Shown piece by piece: positions 31,527 through 41,381 of a stretch of 64,000 nt of DNA. Below the pieces are notes generated by a model. It did no database searches. It saw only the letters and a program-made list of their open reading frames with translations, and was not told the origin of the DNA. Made by a program: the position numbers and the translations under genes. Source of the stretch: Azospirillum sp. (lineage in GTDB: Bacteria; Pseudomonadota; Alphaproteobacteria; Azospirillales; Azospirillaceae); contig JAIXPD010000049.1 of assembly GCA_027486405.1 (NCBI GenBank), forward strand, positions 62,001 through 126,000, read 5' to 3'. Position 1 is the first letter of the stretch, and every line of letters begins with the position of its first letter.

Positions 31527-33128
31527 TCAGCGTTCCGCCACGGTGTTGACGAAGGAAAGAGCCGCCGCGCGCTGGTACAGCGTCGATTCGCCCAACAGAC
31601 GCTTGGCAACTTTCAGATCCAAATCCGGCTCGTGCTCTTTCCACGGGCAGGATTCGCGCAGCCGGGCCAGCGCCTGTTCGTCGTCCGCCGCCTTGAGTCG
31701 CCAGTTCACGATCTGGGTCAGGCGGTTGCGGCCATCGCGCAGATCGGTCAACAGGGCGGCCGGATCGCTCTGGCCGGGGCGGCTGGTGCACACGCTGGGC
31801 TGCACGCCCTGGCGGTGCAGGGTGTAGCCGGCGGGCGTGTAGATGCGGCTCCAGGTCAGGAACAGCTCGCCGTCGTTGGGCAGGCGCGTCACGGTCTGGA
31901 CGCTGCCCTTGCCATAGGACGACGCCCCCACCACCACGGCGCGGCCGGTGTCCTGTAGGGCGGCGGCGACCACCTCGGCCGACGACGCGGTGCGGCCATC
32001 GACCAGAACCACCATCGGCAGCCCGTCGGCGATGTCGTCGGGGGTGGCGTCGAAGCGTTGGCGGCTGTCCGGGTGGCGGCCCTCGGTGGACAGGATGCGG
32101 CCACGGCGGATGAACAGGTCGGCGACGGACACCGCCTGATCGAGCAGGCCGCCGGGATTGCCGCGCAGGTCCAGGATGAGGCCGCGCAGGCCCCGCCCGC
32201 CGGATCCCTGGCGAATCGCCGCGACGCTGTCGCGCAGGTTGGACGCGGTGGAGGCGTTGAAGCGCTCCAGCTTGATCAGGCCGACATGGTCGGTGACGGA
32301 TACACTGACCGTGTTCGGGACCACCCGCTCGCGGCGCATGGCCACCCGGCGCGGCGTTGCCCCGTCGCGGGCGACCGTGACCGTCACCTGGGTCCCGGTG
32401 GGGCCGCGCAGACGGTCGCGCATGTCGGTTTCGCCCATCCGGGCGATCAATTCGTTGTCGATGGCGAACAATTGGTCGCCGTCGCGCAGGCCCGCGCGGT
32501 CGGCGGGGCTGCGGGGCACGATGTCGCGCACCGTCACCCGCCCGGCGTAGATGTCCAGCGACACGCCGATGCCGCCATAGCCCTCGCGCTGCGCCCGTTC
32601 GCTGGTCGCGCGCTGGGCGTTGGTGTAGCGGGAATAGCCGTCGAGGTTGGCGACCACGCCGTCGAACACCACCTGATAGATCCGCTCCGGCGCGGTCTGG
32701 GCCAGGGTGGGTGAGTAGAGGCGGGCGCGGTCGATGATCCGGGTGGTCAGGATGGCCCAGCCGTTCGAATCCCCGGCGGTCGGCGCGCCGTATTCGGCGG
32801 CAAGGTTTCCCGACACGTACAGGCGTACGGTGGTGTTGGCGCGCTCGATCCGCACCGCCGGGTCGATGGCGGCCAGACCCTTCAACCCATCGACGCCGAG
32901 CCGGTCAAAGCTGACGGCTTCCAGATAGACGTCGGCGATCTTGCTGAAACCAACCGTGAAAACCTGTTCGCTCACCGGCGGGCTGGCGGGGGCGGCGGCC
33001 AGCGGGGCGGTTCCCAGAAGCAGTGCGGCGGCGAAGGGCAGAGGAAGGCGGGTGGGCCGGCGCAAGGCGCGCGTCAGGGTGCGAAGCGGCGAAACGCGAG
33101 ACAGAACCGTGCGACCGCTCTTGACCAT
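31527..33128 (-). CDS. S41 family C-terminal processing protease
   Basis: A periplasmic Ser/Lys protease of the CtpA/Prc type. After an N-terminal signal (about residues 27-46) comes a helical part, a PDZ domain (GGIGVSLDIYAGRVTVRDIVPRSPADRAGL region) and the S41 catalytic domain. That domain has LRGNPGGLLDQAVSVAD, the nucleophile Ser in GRTASSAEVVAAAL and the general-base Lys in SYGKGSVQT. Such enzymes trim or degrade envelope proteins by their C-termini. I use ATG 33128; an in-frame ATG at 33200 would add 24 residues. It is a separate unit between rpmG and rnr. Confidence 0.88.
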   Translation of the reverse strand: MVKSGRTVLSRVSPLRTLTRALRRPTRLPLPFAAALLLGTAPLAAAPASPPVSEQVFTVGFSKIADVYLEAVSFDRLGVDGLKGLAAIDPAVRIERANTTVRLYVSGNLAAEYGAPTAGDSNGWAILTTRIIDRARLYSPTLAQTAPERIYQVVFDGVVANLDGYSRYTNAQRATSERAQREGYGGIGVSLDIYAGRVTVRDIVPRSPADRAGLRDGDQLFAIDNELIARMGETDMRDRLRGPTGTQVTVTVARDGATPRRVAMRRERVVPNTVSVSVTDHVGLIKLERFNASTASNLRDSVAAIRQGSGGRGLRGLILDLRGNPGGLLDQAVSVADLFIRRGRILSTEGRHPDSRQRFDATPDDIADGLPMVVLVDGRTASSAEVVAAALQDTGRAVVVGASSYGKGSVQTVTRLPNDGELFLTWSRIYTPAGYTLHRQGVQPSVCTSRPGQSDPAALLTDLRDGRNRLTQIVNWRLKAADDEQALARLRESCPWKEHEPDLDLKVAKRLLGESTLYQRAAALSFVNTVAER

Positions 33129-33365
33129 GGGGGAAACCCAAGCCTCCCTTCCCGCAGAGCCGGATCGGGTGAGGCGTTCCCGATCTCGGACGCGCCACAT
33201 TTAGCATTCCGATTGTGGCATTGGCGGGACAAAATCGGGGGTGTCCCCAGAATGTTACGAATTGCCAACGGCTGTGGCGCGGAAAACACGCACGGCCGCC
33301 GCATCGCCCGGAACGCAACGGGTTGACGCCGGGCCGCGACCGTTGCGCCGGGGCAACGCCCCGGC

Positions 33366-35543
33366 TCAGATCCCGGAGTCGCCGGGGTGCGCTCCATGGC
33401 CGTTGGCCAGATGAAACAGCGTGCTGCCGGTCAAGGGATCGGCCTCCACCAGCACCACCGTGATCGTGTCGCCCAGACGGTGGCGGCGTCCGGTGCGCTG
33501 GCCGACCAGGGCGTGCGCGGCCTCATCATGCTCGTAGCGGTCGTCGGGCAGCGCGCTGATGGGAATCAGCCCGTCGGCCCCGCTCTCATCCAGGCGGATG
33601 AACAGACCAAAGCGCGTCACCCCCGACACCCGCCCGGCAAAGCGCGCGCCGATGCGGTCGGCCAGATGGGCGGCGGTGAAGCGGTCCACCGCGTCGCGTT
33701 CGGCGGCGGCGGCGCGGCGTTCGGTGCTGGACAGATGGTCGCCGATCTCGGCCAACCGTTCCAAGGCCGCATCGTCCAGCCCACCGACCCCCAGGGACAG
33801 GGCGCGGATCAGCGCGCGGTGGACGATGAGGTCGGCGTAGCGGCGGATGGGCGAGGTGAAATGGGCGTAACGCCGCAGCACCAAGCCGAAATGGCCAATG
33901 TTGTCCGGGCTGTAGGCGGCCTGGGCCTGGGCGCGCAGGATCACTTCGCTGACCAGTTGCGACACCGCCGTGCCGTCCACCCGGCGCAGGATGCGGGCGA
34001 AATGCTCCGGCGTCAGCGCCTCCCCCGTCTTGGGCAGCGGCTGGCCGATGCCGGTCAGGAAGGTCCGCAGCGTCTCCATCTTGTCCAGCGACGGTTGGTC
34101 GTGAACGCGGTACAGCGCGGGCATGCCGCGCGCCTCCAGCGTTTCCGCCGCCGCGACGTTGGCGGCGATCATGAACTCCTCGATCAGCCGGTGGCTGTCC
34201 AGCCGCAGCCGAGGCGTGATCGCGCCCACCCGCCCGCGCGCGTCCACCACCACCCGGCGTTCGGGCAGATCCAGATCGAGCGGACCGCGCCGTACGCGCG
34301 CCGCCCACAACCGGGCGTACGCGCCGTACAGCGGGGCGATCACGCTGTCGGCCAGCGGTCCCGTGTCGTCGTCCGGCCGCCCCTCGTGGCAATTCTGCAC
34401 CTGTTCGTAGGTCAGGCGGGCGGCGGACCGCATGAGGCCGCGCGTCAACCGATGCCGGATCACCACACCGTGGCGGTCGATCCACAGGTGAAAGGCCAGA
34501 CAGGCGCGGTCCTCGTTCGGGCGCAGCGAGCACAGCCCGTTCGACAGCGCTTCCGGCAGCATCGGGACCACGCGGTCGGGGAAATAGACCGAGTTGCCGC
34601 GCTCATACGCCGCCCGGTCCAGCGCCGAACCGGGACGGACGTAATAGGCGACGTCGGCGATGGCGACCATCAGGTGCCAACCGTCGGGGTTGGCCGGGTC
34701 GCCGTCTGGCTGCGCCCACACCGCGTCGTCGAAATCGCGGGCGTCGGCCCCGTCGATGGTGACGAAGGGGATGGCGCGCAGATCCTCCCGCCCGACCAGC
34801 GACGGCACGCCCGCCAATTCGGCCTCGCGCAGGGCCGCGCTGGGGAAAACCGTGGGCAGGCCGTGGCTGTGGATGGCGATCAGGCTGATGGCGCGCGGTT
34901 CGTCGGTGGAACCCAGCCGTTCGACCACGCGGGCCTGCGGTTGGCCCAGCCGCCCGGCGGGCAGCAGATCGGCCAGCACCAGATCCCCGGCCTCCGCCTC
35001 GCCCCGGTTGGGGGGCAGCACGACGAACTCGCTTTTGTTGCGGCGGTCGGTCGGCGTGATCCGCCCGCCGTCGGGGGCGGGGCGGTAGACGCCAAGAATG
35101 CGGGTGTCCTGGCTGACCTCCAGCCGCCGGATGATCCGCGCCTCATAGAGCCGGTCGTTGATCCGCGCCAGCTTGGCCAACAGCCGGTCGCCCACCGCCA
35201 GAGCCGGGCCGCCGCCGCGCGGGGCGGGCAGAAAGATGCGCGGCGGCGCGCCGTCGCCGGTCCAGGCCAGCGGGCGGGCCTGCAACGCACCGTCGCTGTC
35301 CTGGCCGGAGATTTCCAGCGCGGCCACTTCGGGCAGGCTTTGCGGCGGGGCCACGCGCTTGTTGCGCCCCCGTTCGACCGCGCCGTCGGCCTCCAACTCC
35401 TTCAACAGCGCCTTGAGTTGCTCGCGGTGGTCGGAGCCGGAGAGCTTGAAGGCGCGGGCGATCTCGCGCTTGCCGACCGGCGTTGCGCTGGATCGGATCA
35501 GGGCAAGGACGGCGTCCTTGGTCGGGAAACGGACGTTGGTCAA
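33366..35543 (-). CDS. rnr: Ribonuclease R
   Basis: RNase R (725 residues) is a processive 3'-5' exoribonuclease that can degrade structured RNA. In order it has an N-terminal winged-helix region (KREIARAFKLSGSDHREQLKALL), cold-shock-like domains (RNKSEFVVLPPNRGEAEAGD region), the RNB catalytic domain (TIDGADARDFDDAVWAQ with the metal-binding Asp residues; SVYFPDRVVPMLPEALSNGLCSL), the segment PIRRYADLIVHRALI and a C-terminal S1 domain (FAGRVSGVTRFGLFIRLDE). It lies downstream of topA on the same strand with a 90-base gap, so co-transcription is likely. Confidence 0.97.
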   Translation of the reverse strand: MTNVRFPTKDAVLALIRSSATPVGKREIARAFKLSGSDHREQLKALLKELEADGAVERGRNKRVAPPQSLPEVAALEISGQDSDGALQARPLAWTGDGAPPRIFLPAPRGGGPALAVGDRLLAKLARINDRLYEARIIRRLEVSQDTRILGVYRPAPDGGRITPTDRRNKSEFVVLPPNRGEAEAGDLVLADLLPAGRLGQPQARVVERLGSTDEPRAISLIAIHSHGLPTVFPSAALREAELAGVPSLVGREDLRAIPFVTIDGADARDFDDAVWAQPDGDPANPDGWHLMVAIADVAYYVRPGSALDRAAYERGNSVYFPDRVVPMLPEALSNGLCSLRPNEDRACLAFHLWIDRHGVVIRHRLTRGLMRSAARLTYEQVQNCHEGRPDDDTGPLADSVIAPLYGAYARLWAARVRRGPLDLDLPERRVVVDARGRVGAITPRLRLDSHRLIEEFMIAANVAAAETLEARGMPALYRVHDQPSLDKMETLRTFLTGIGQPLPKTGEALTPEHFARILRRVDGTAVSQLVSEVILRAQAQAAYSPDNIGHFGLVLRRYAHFTSPIRRYADLIVHRALIRALSLGVGGLDDAALERLAEIGDHLSSTERRAAAAERDAVDRFTAAHLADRIGARFAGRVSGVTRFGLFIRLDESGADGLIPISALPDDRYEHDEAAHALVGQRTGRRHRLGDTITVVLVEADPLTGSTLFHLANGHGAHPGDSGI

Positions 35544-35633
35544 GCGCGGGTCGGTTTCGGCGTGGTCATGAACGGGACGGGGGAGGGGCGTTTTCCACCC
35601 CGTCCCCGGTGATGAGGGCAGGGTGGGGGCCGA

Positions 35634-38504
35634 TCAGGAGGCCTTTTTGCGCGTTGCCGGGGCCTTTGTTGCCGGGGCCTTGGCGGCTCCAGCCTCGGCG
35701 GGGGCCTTGGCCTTGGTGGTTTTGGCCTTCGTGGCTTTGGGGGCGGCCTCGGCCTTGCCCTCGGTCGCGTCCGTGGCCTTGTCCGCCGTCTTCTTGTCCG
35801 CCGTCTTCTTGGCGGCGGTCTTCTTGGCCGGGGTTTTCTTCTCCGTCGCCTCGCCGCTGGCGTCGGCGCTGGTGGCGTCGGCCTCCTTCGGGGCCTTGCC
35901 CTTCTTGGCGGCGTCCTTGGCGACCTTGGCGTCAAGCAGCTCCAGCGCCTGTTCCAGCGTCAGGCTGTCCGGCTCGGTCGCCTTGGGGATGGAGGCGTAG
36001 ACGCTGCCATGCTTCACATAGGGACCGAAGCGGCCCGACCCCATGGTGATCGGCTTGCCGGTCTTGGGGTGGTCGCCCAGAGTCTTGGCCGGGGCCGATG
36101 CCTTTTTCGCCGCCTCCGCCAGCAGATCGACGGCGCGGTTGATGCCGATGGTCAGCACATCGTCGTCGGGCGTCAGCGATTTGTAGGCGCTGCCGTGCTT
36201 CAGATAGGGACCGAAGCGGCCGATGCCCGCGCTGATCTCCTCGTTGGTTTCCGGGTGCGTGCCGATGACGCGCGGCAGGGCCAGCAGGCGCAGCGCGCTG
36301 TCCAGGTCGATGTCGCCCGCCGCCATGCCCTTGGGCAGGGAGACGCGCTTGGGCTTCGGGGCCTCGTCCTTGGCCTTTTTCTTGGCCTTGGGCTTCTTGC
36401 CATCGGTGGGCGGCTCCTCCACCGGTGCCGGGGCGGGGGTGGCCTCAACCGGGGCCGGGCCAAGCTGGACATAGGCCCCGAACGGCCCGCGCCGCACCGT
36501 CACCGGCAAACCGGTTTCGGGGTCGAGGCCCAGTTCGCGCGGCCCTTCGGGCAGGCCGCCGTTCTCCTCACCGGCCACGGCCAGCGGGCGGGTGTAGCGG
36601 CATTCCGGGTAGCGGGAACAGCCGATGAAGGCCCCCATCTTGCCCAGCTTCAACCCCAGCCGCCCTTCCTGGCACACCGGGCAGACGCGCGGGTCGTGCC
36701 CGCCCTCGGTCGGGGTGGGGAAGAAATGCGGCCCCAGCTCGTCGTCCAGCGTGGTCAGCACCTGGGTGATCGTCAGATCCTTGGTGCCGTTGACCGCCAG
36801 CTCGAACGGCTCCCAGAAGTCGCGCAGAACGGTCTTCCAGTTGATCTTGCCGTCGGAAATCTCGTCGAGCTGGTTTTCCAGAGTGGCGGTGAAGTTGTAT
36901 TCGACGTAGCGGTGGAAGAAATTCTCCAGGAAGGCCGTGACCAGCCGACCCCGGTCTTCCGGGAAGAAGCGCCGCTTGTCGATCCGCACATACTCGCGGT
37001 CCTGCAACACCTGAAGGATCGAGGCGTAGGTGGACGGGCGGCCGATGCCGAGTTCTTCCAGCTTCTTGACGAGGCTGGCTTCGGAATAGCGCGGCGGCGG
37101 TTGGGTGAAATGCTGTTCGGGCGCGATGTCGCCCCGGGCCAGCGCGTCGCCCTGCTCCATGGCGGGCAGGCGGCGTTCCTGCTGGTCGTCCTCGGCGCTG
37201 TCGTCGCGGTCCTCCTGATAGACCTTCAGGAAGCCGTCGAAGACCACGACGGAGCCGGTGGCGCGCAGCACCACATCCTTGGACGGGCTGGCGATGTCCA
37301 CCGCCACCTGATCCAGAACCGCGCTTTCCATTTGGCTGGCGAGCGTGCGTTTCCAAATCAGTTCGTACAGCCGCAGCTCGTCGGCCTCCAGCGCGCCGGT
37401 CAGGCTGTCCGGGCGGCGGTTGAGGTCGGTCGGGCGAATCGCCTCGTGCGCCTCTTGCGCGTTCTTGGCCGTGGTCTTGTAGACGCGCGGCTGCGCCGGG
37501 ACATAGCGGTCGCCGAATTGCCCGCCGATGGCCTGGCGCGCCGACTCGATGGCCTCCTGCGACAGGCTGACGCCGTCGGTTCGCATGTAGGTGATGAGGC
37601 CGACGGTCTCGCCGCCGATGTCGATGCCCTCATACAGCTTCTGCGCCGTGCGCATGGTGCGCGTCGCGCCAAAGCCCAGCTTGCGCGAGGCTTCCTGTTG
37701 CAGGGTGGAGGTGGTGAAGGGCGGCGACGGGTTGCGGCGGCTCTGCTTGCGCTCCACCGCCGACACGGCGAAGGCCTGCGGCTGGATGCGGGCGACGGCG
37801 GCCTCGGCCGCCGCGCGGGTCGGCAGGCCGAACTTGTCCAGCTTCTTGCCATCCAACTGCGTCAGGGAAGCGGTGAAGGCCACCCCGCCCGGCGTGGTGA
37901 AGCCGACGCCGATGGACCAATATTCCTGCGGCTTGAAGATTTCGATTTCCGATTCGCGCTCGCACACCAGCCGCAGGGCGACCGATTGCACGCGCCCGGC
38001 CGACCGCGATCCCGGCAGCTTGCGCCACAGCACCGGCGACAGGGTGAAGCCGACCAGATAATCCAACGCCCGCCGCGCCAGATAGGCGTCCACCAACGCC
38101 TGCGACACCGCGCGCGGGTTGGCCATGGCGGTCTGCACGGCGGTCTTGGTGATCTCGTTGAAGGTGACGCGCTGGACCTCGCGGTCGTCGGACAGATGTT
38201 TGTCGCGCAAGAGTTCGGACAAATGCCAGGCGATGGCCTCCCCCTCGCGATCCGGGTCGGTGGCCAGATAGATGCGGTTGGCCGATTTCACCGCCTTGGC
38301 GATGTCGTCGATGTGGCGCTTGGACCGGTCGCCCAGCTCCCATTCCATGGCGAAGTCATCGGCGGGGCGCACCGAGCCGTCGCGGGCCGGAAGGTCGCGC
38401 ACATGGCCGAAGCTGGCGATGACGGTGTAGTCCTCGCCCAGATACTTGTTGATCGTCTTCGCCTTGGCCGGCGATTCGACGATGACGACGTTGCTGCCCG
38501 GCAA
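35634..38504 (-). CDS. topA: DNA topoisomerase I
   Basis: TopA relaxes negative supercoils. The 956-residue protein has the Toprim domain (NVVIVESPAKAKTINKYLG start; TDPDREGEAIAWHL), the active-site Tyr at about residue 306 in ITYMRTDGV, one four-Cys zinc motif (CPVCQEGRLG...GCSRYPEC), repeated Toprim-C modules (GRFGPYLKHG, GRFGPYVKHG) and a Lys/Ala/Thr-rich basic tail of about 80 residues. The start is taken as TTG at 38504, with GGGCAGG upstream, because the family begins 3-4 residues before VVIVESPAK and no ATG lies closer; the frame is open to 38606. It follows dprA by 46 bases. Confidence 0.95.
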   Translation of the reverse strand: MPGSNVVIVESPAKAKTINKYLGEDYTVIASFGHVRDLPARDGSVRPADDFAMEWELGDRSKRHIDDIAKAVKSANRIYLATDPDREGEAIAWHLSELLRDKHLSDDREVQRVTFNEITKTAVQTAMANPRAVSQALVDAYLARRALDYLVGFTLSPVLWRKLPGSRSAGRVQSVALRLVCERESEIEIFKPQEYWSIGVGFTTPGGVAFTASLTQLDGKKLDKFGLPTRAAAEAAVARIQPQAFAVSAVERKQSRRNPSPPFTTSTLQQEASRKLGFGATRTMRTAQKLYEGIDIGGETVGLITYMRTDGVSLSQEAIESARQAIGGQFGDRYVPAQPRVYKTTAKNAQEAHEAIRPTDLNRRPDSLTGALEADELRLYELIWKRTLASQMESAVLDQVAVDIASPSKDVVLRATGSVVVFDGFLKVYQEDRDDSAEDDQQERRLPAMEQGDALARGDIAPEQHFTQPPPRYSEASLVKKLEELGIGRPSTYASILQVLQDREYVRIDKRRFFPEDRGRLVTAFLENFFHRYVEYNFTATLENQLDEISDGKINWKTVLRDFWEPFELAVNGTKDLTITQVLTTLDDELGPHFFPTPTEGGHDPRVCPVCQEGRLGLKLGKMGAFIGCSRYPECRYTRPLAVAGEENGGLPEGPRELGLDPETGLPVTVRRGPFGAYVQLGPAPVEATPAPAPVEEPPTDGKKPKAKKKAKDEAPKPKRVSLPKGMAAGDIDLDSALRLLALPRVIGTHPETNEEISAGIGRFGPYLKHGSAYKSLTPDDDVLTIGINRAVDLLAEAAKKASAPAKTLGDHPKTGKPITMGSGRFGPYVKHGSVYASIPKATEPDSLTLEQALELLDAKVAKDAAKKGKAPKEADATSADASGEATEKKTPAKKTAAKKTADKKTADKATDATEGKAEAAPKATKAKTTKAKAPAEAGAAKAPATKAPATRKKAS

Positions 38505-38550
38505 GAGACCTGCCCTTTGCGTGTGCCCACCCAGAACCCGACGGTGCCGA

Positions 38551-39672
38551 TCAGGCGAGAGACACCTGATGACCGGGTTGCCGCAGGACTCGGCCGGCAA
38601 GCTCAAGTTCCAGAACCACGGTCAGCACCACCGGTGCGGACAATTGGCACCCGCGAACGAGTTCGTCAATGGTGACGGGCGTCGGGCTGAGGTTTTCCAG
38701 AATCAGCGCGCGGGCTTCGGCCAGATCGGCTTCGTCGGGATCGCGGGGGCGGGCGGCGGCGAACAGGTCGGGTTGGCGTTCGCCCAGGCTGGGCGGGCGC
38801 AGCGATTCCAACGCGCGCAGCACGTCGTCCACGCTGGCGACCAGGGCCGCGCCGTCGCGGATCAACCCGTTGGTGCCCTGACAACGCGGGTCGAGCGGCG
38901 ATCCCGGGACCGCCATCACCTCCCGCCCCTGTTCCAGCGCCATGCGGGCGGTGATGAGGGAGCCGGATTTCAGCGCCGCCTCGATCACCACGATGCCCAG
39001 CGACAGGCCGGAGATCAGCCGGTTGCGGCGGGGGAAATGGCGGGCTTGCGGCTGGGTCCCGACGACGCTTTCCGCCACCACCACCCCTTGCGCCACGATG
39101 TCGCGGTAAAGCGCCTCGTTCTCCGGCGGATAGACGACGTCGATGCCGCCCGCCACCACGGCGGCGGTTCCGCTGGCCAGCGATCCGACATGCGCCGCCG
39201 TGTCGATGCCGCGCGCCAGCCCCGACACCACCAGAATCCCGGCGGCCCCCAGATCGCGGGCCAGCGTTTCGGCGAATTTCTTGCCGTTCAGCGAGGCGTT
39301 GCGCGCGCCGACCAGGGCGACCGCGCGGCGGGCCAGCAGATGCGGGTGGCCCAGGACGGAGAGGATGGGGGGCGCGTCGTCCACCGCCGCCAGCGCCTCG
39401 GGATAATCCGGTTCGCAGGCGGCGATCAGCCGCGCGCCGATCTTGCGGTTGGCGAGGATCTCGCGCTCCACATCGGCTTTGCTGGCCACGCGCAAGGGCT
39501 TGGTGCGTCCGCCGCGCCGCGCCAGCTCCGGCAGCGCCTCCAACGCCGCCCGCGCGCTGCCGAACCGGTCGAGCAACCGATGGAAGGTGATCGGCCCGAC
39601 ATTCTCGGTGCGGATCAGACGGAGCCAGTCGAGCCGTTCGGCGTCGGAGAGGGGGCGGCGCGGTTGTATCAT
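38551..39672 (-). CDS. dprA: DNA-processing protein DprA
   Basis: DprA (373 residues) loads RecA on incoming single-stranded DNA during transformation. It has a SAM-like N-terminal domain (DWLRLIRTENVGPITFHRLLDRFGSA), the Rossmann-like core (VALVGARNASLNGKKFAETLARDL, GILVVSGLARGIDTAAH, SLGIVVIEAALKSGSLITA) and a C-terminal winged helix (LSPTPVTIDELVRGCQLS). The ATG at 39672 gives the standard N-terminus. A possible promoter (TTGTCG, 16 bases, TGTAAA on the minus strand; 39683-39710) would leave a leader of only a few bases. It precedes topA, as in many alphaproteobacteria. Confidence 0.95.
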   Translation of the reverse strand: MIQPRRPLSDAERLDWLRLIRTENVGPITFHRLLDRFGSARAALEALPELARRGGRTKPLRVASKADVEREILANRKIGARLIAACEPDYPEALAAVDDAPPILSVLGHPHLLARRAVALVGARNASLNGKKFAETLARDLGAAGILVVSGLARGIDTAAHVGSLASGTAAVVAGGIDVVYPPENEALYRDIVAQGVVVAESVVGTQPQARHFPRRNRLISGLSLGIVVIEAALKSGSLITARMALEQGREVMAVPGSPLDPRCQGTNGLIRDGAALVASVDDVLRALESLRPPSLGERQPDLFAAARPRDPDEADLAEARALILENLSPTPVTIDELVRGCQLSAPVVLTVVLELELAGRVLRQPGHQVSLA

Positions 39673-39797
39673 GGTGGTTGTTTTTACAATCAAAACGCAC
39701 GAAACGACAACATGCAAACGTATGGCGGGCGTGATCGTCGGTTGTGCGCCGCCTTTGGGCGCAAAAGATGCGGATGCCGCGCGGGGGCGGAGGCCGC

Positions 39798-40033
39798 AGG
39801 GCAATCGCTTGAACGAGCAATCATCGTTACGCAGGCAAGAATGGAGACGGATTTCACGGACAAAATGAGGGATTGCACGGATTTTTGTCCAAAATTGCAT
39901 CCCGCATCCCGTCATCGGGTTGATCGCTGGCGGACGCTTCTGAGACGGGTTCCGCGAAATCCGTGGAAAAATCCGTGCAATCCGTGGCAACCCTTGTTCC
40001 AGCCAGTTGCGCGATGCTTCAAGCGATTGCCCT
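39798..40033. repeat. Inverted-repeat element, copy 1 (236 bp)
   Basis: The element begins AGGGCAATCGCTTGAA and ends with the exact reverse complement. Inside, CACGGATTT-like words recur on both strands; for example GGATTGCACGGATTTTT is mirrored by AAAAATCCGTGCAATCC, so the whole unit can fold into a long imperfect hairpin. A related copy lies in opposite orientation at 47098-47342. It has no gene of its own and fills the spacer between dprA and the dienelactone hydrolase gene. This looks like a non-autonomous (MITE-like) element or a structured intergenic repeat. Confidence 0.85.
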
Positions 40034-40144
40034 GGGAGTGGCTGTGCGTGAAATTTGTGCTGGCACCCAACAATCGGATGCCGCCTAATTCCCGCGCTCA
40101 AGGATCGATCCTTGACGCTTTGCCATCCGACAGGAGCCGCAGGC

Positions 40145-41032
40145 ATGGACCGCATTGAGTTCGACACGCGCCCCGCGATGATCGCCGACCCCGTTTCGGG
40201 CCTGACCGACCTGAACCGCCGCCATTTCATGGTCACGAGTCTGGCCGCTGGCTTTGCCGTGGCCGCCGTCACCCCGGCGGTGGCGCAGGCCATCCGCACC
40301 AGCGACGAGGGGCTGGTGGCCGGAGAGGTGAAAATCCCGGTGGCCGACGGGTCCATTCCGGCCTACCGCGCCCATCCGGCGGCGGGCGGGCCGTTCCCGA
40401 CCGTGCTGGTGATCCAGGAGATTTTCGGCGTCCACGAGCACATCAAGGACGTCTGCCGCCGTCTGGCCAAGCTCGGCTACTACGCCATCGCGCCGGAGAT
40501 GTACGCCCGTCAGGGCGACGTATCGAAGCTGGAGAGCATCAAGGAGATCATCGGGCAGGTGGTGTCCAAGGTCCCGGACGATCAGGTCAACAGCGACCTC
40601 GACGCCGCCGTCGCCTTCGCCAAGGCGTCGGGCAAGGCCGACACCAAGCGGTTGGGCGTCACCGGCTTTTGCTGGGGCGGGCGGGCCGTCTGGCTCTACG
40701 CCGCGCACAACCCGGCGGTCAAGGCGGGGGTGTCGTGGTACGGCCTGTTGGGCGCGCCGCCCTGGAATCCGAAGGGCACGTCGGCCATTTCGGTCGGCAA
40801 GAAGGTCAAGGTTCCGGTGTTGGGCCTCTACGCGTCCAAGGACGGCTTCATTCCAAACGCCGATGTGGAGGCGATGAAGAAGCAGATCGGTCGCGGCACG
40901 TCGCAGATCGTCGTCTATCAGGACGTCGATCACGGCTTCAACGCCGATTACCGCCCGACCTACAACGCGTCCGCCGCCTATGACGGCTGGCAGCGGATGC
41001 AGGTGTGGTTCAAGGCCAACGGCGTGGGGTGA
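40145..41032 (+). CDS. Dienelactone hydrolase family protein, exported
   Basis: A 295-residue alpha/beta hydrolase. Its N-terminus carries a twin-arginine-type signal ([19 protein letters not shown], about 23-41), so the enzyme is probably exported folded. The catalytic triad of the family is visible: Cys176 in GFCWGGRA, Asp in YASKDGFIP and His in [10 protein letters not shown]; the early segment [20 protein letters not shown] is also typical. The substrate is unknown, as DLH-like proteins cover many esters. The ATG at 40145 follows AGGAG by about 8 bases. It lies 111 bases after repeat copy 1. Confidence 0.88.
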   Translation: MDRIEFDTRPAMIADPVSGLTDLNRRHFMVTSLAAGFAVAAVTPAVAQAIRTSDEGLVAGEVKIPVADGSIPAYRAHPAAGGPFPTVLVIQEIFGVHEHIKDVCRRLAKLGYYAIAPEMYARQGDVSKLESIKEIIGQVVSKVPDDQVNSDLDAAVAFAKASGKADTKRLGVTGFCWGGRAVWLYAAHNPAVKAGVSWYGLLGAPPWNPKGTSAISVGKKVKVPVLGLYASKDGFIPNADVEAMKKQIGRGTSQIVVYQDVDHGFNADYRPTYNASAAYDGWQRMQVWFKANGVG

Positions 41033-41381
41033 TGGGTCGTTTGGCGGGGGGTGGCGATCCGCAGGGGTTGCCATTCCCATTCTGTTGCGCCCGTGCCGTT
41101 GCCCGCAGATTGGCGTGGTGTCCGCAGGCCGGTGTGGGCGTGACGGTTGTATTGAATGGCGTGCAGGAGAGAAAAAGCTTCAAGAGCCAAGAAATAATGT
41201 TTTCGAAAACGAGAAATATCGTAATAAGTGAGGTTGCAATAAATATATGACGCATAGGTAAACAAGATTTGTTTACGGATAAACCCCTAAGTGAAAACCT
41301 CTGTGCTCGTGTGTGTTGTGAGATGTCTGGATTTCATGCTATACAAACAATTGAGGTGTTGGCTCTTGCACGGGGAATGAC
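41033..41381. other. AT-rich spacer with two perfect palindromes
   Basis: The second half of this spacer (about 41165-41370) is far more AT-rich than the rest of the window. It holds the 12-bp palindrome GTTTTCGAAAAC (41199-41210) and the inverted repeat GTAAACAA-GAT-TTGTTTAC (41258-41276). Both lie upstream of the chemoreceptor gene and look like operator sites. No gene is evident; short frames have no family resemblance. Confidence 0.65.

Noticed and set aside
36009..38675. An 888-codon open frame opposite topA
   Set aside because: It is a shadow of topA, which has all expected motifs.
41010..41265. Short open frames in the AT-rich spacer before the chemoreceptor
   Set aside because: They read through the palindromic operator region, lack ribosome-binding sites and have no recognisable content.
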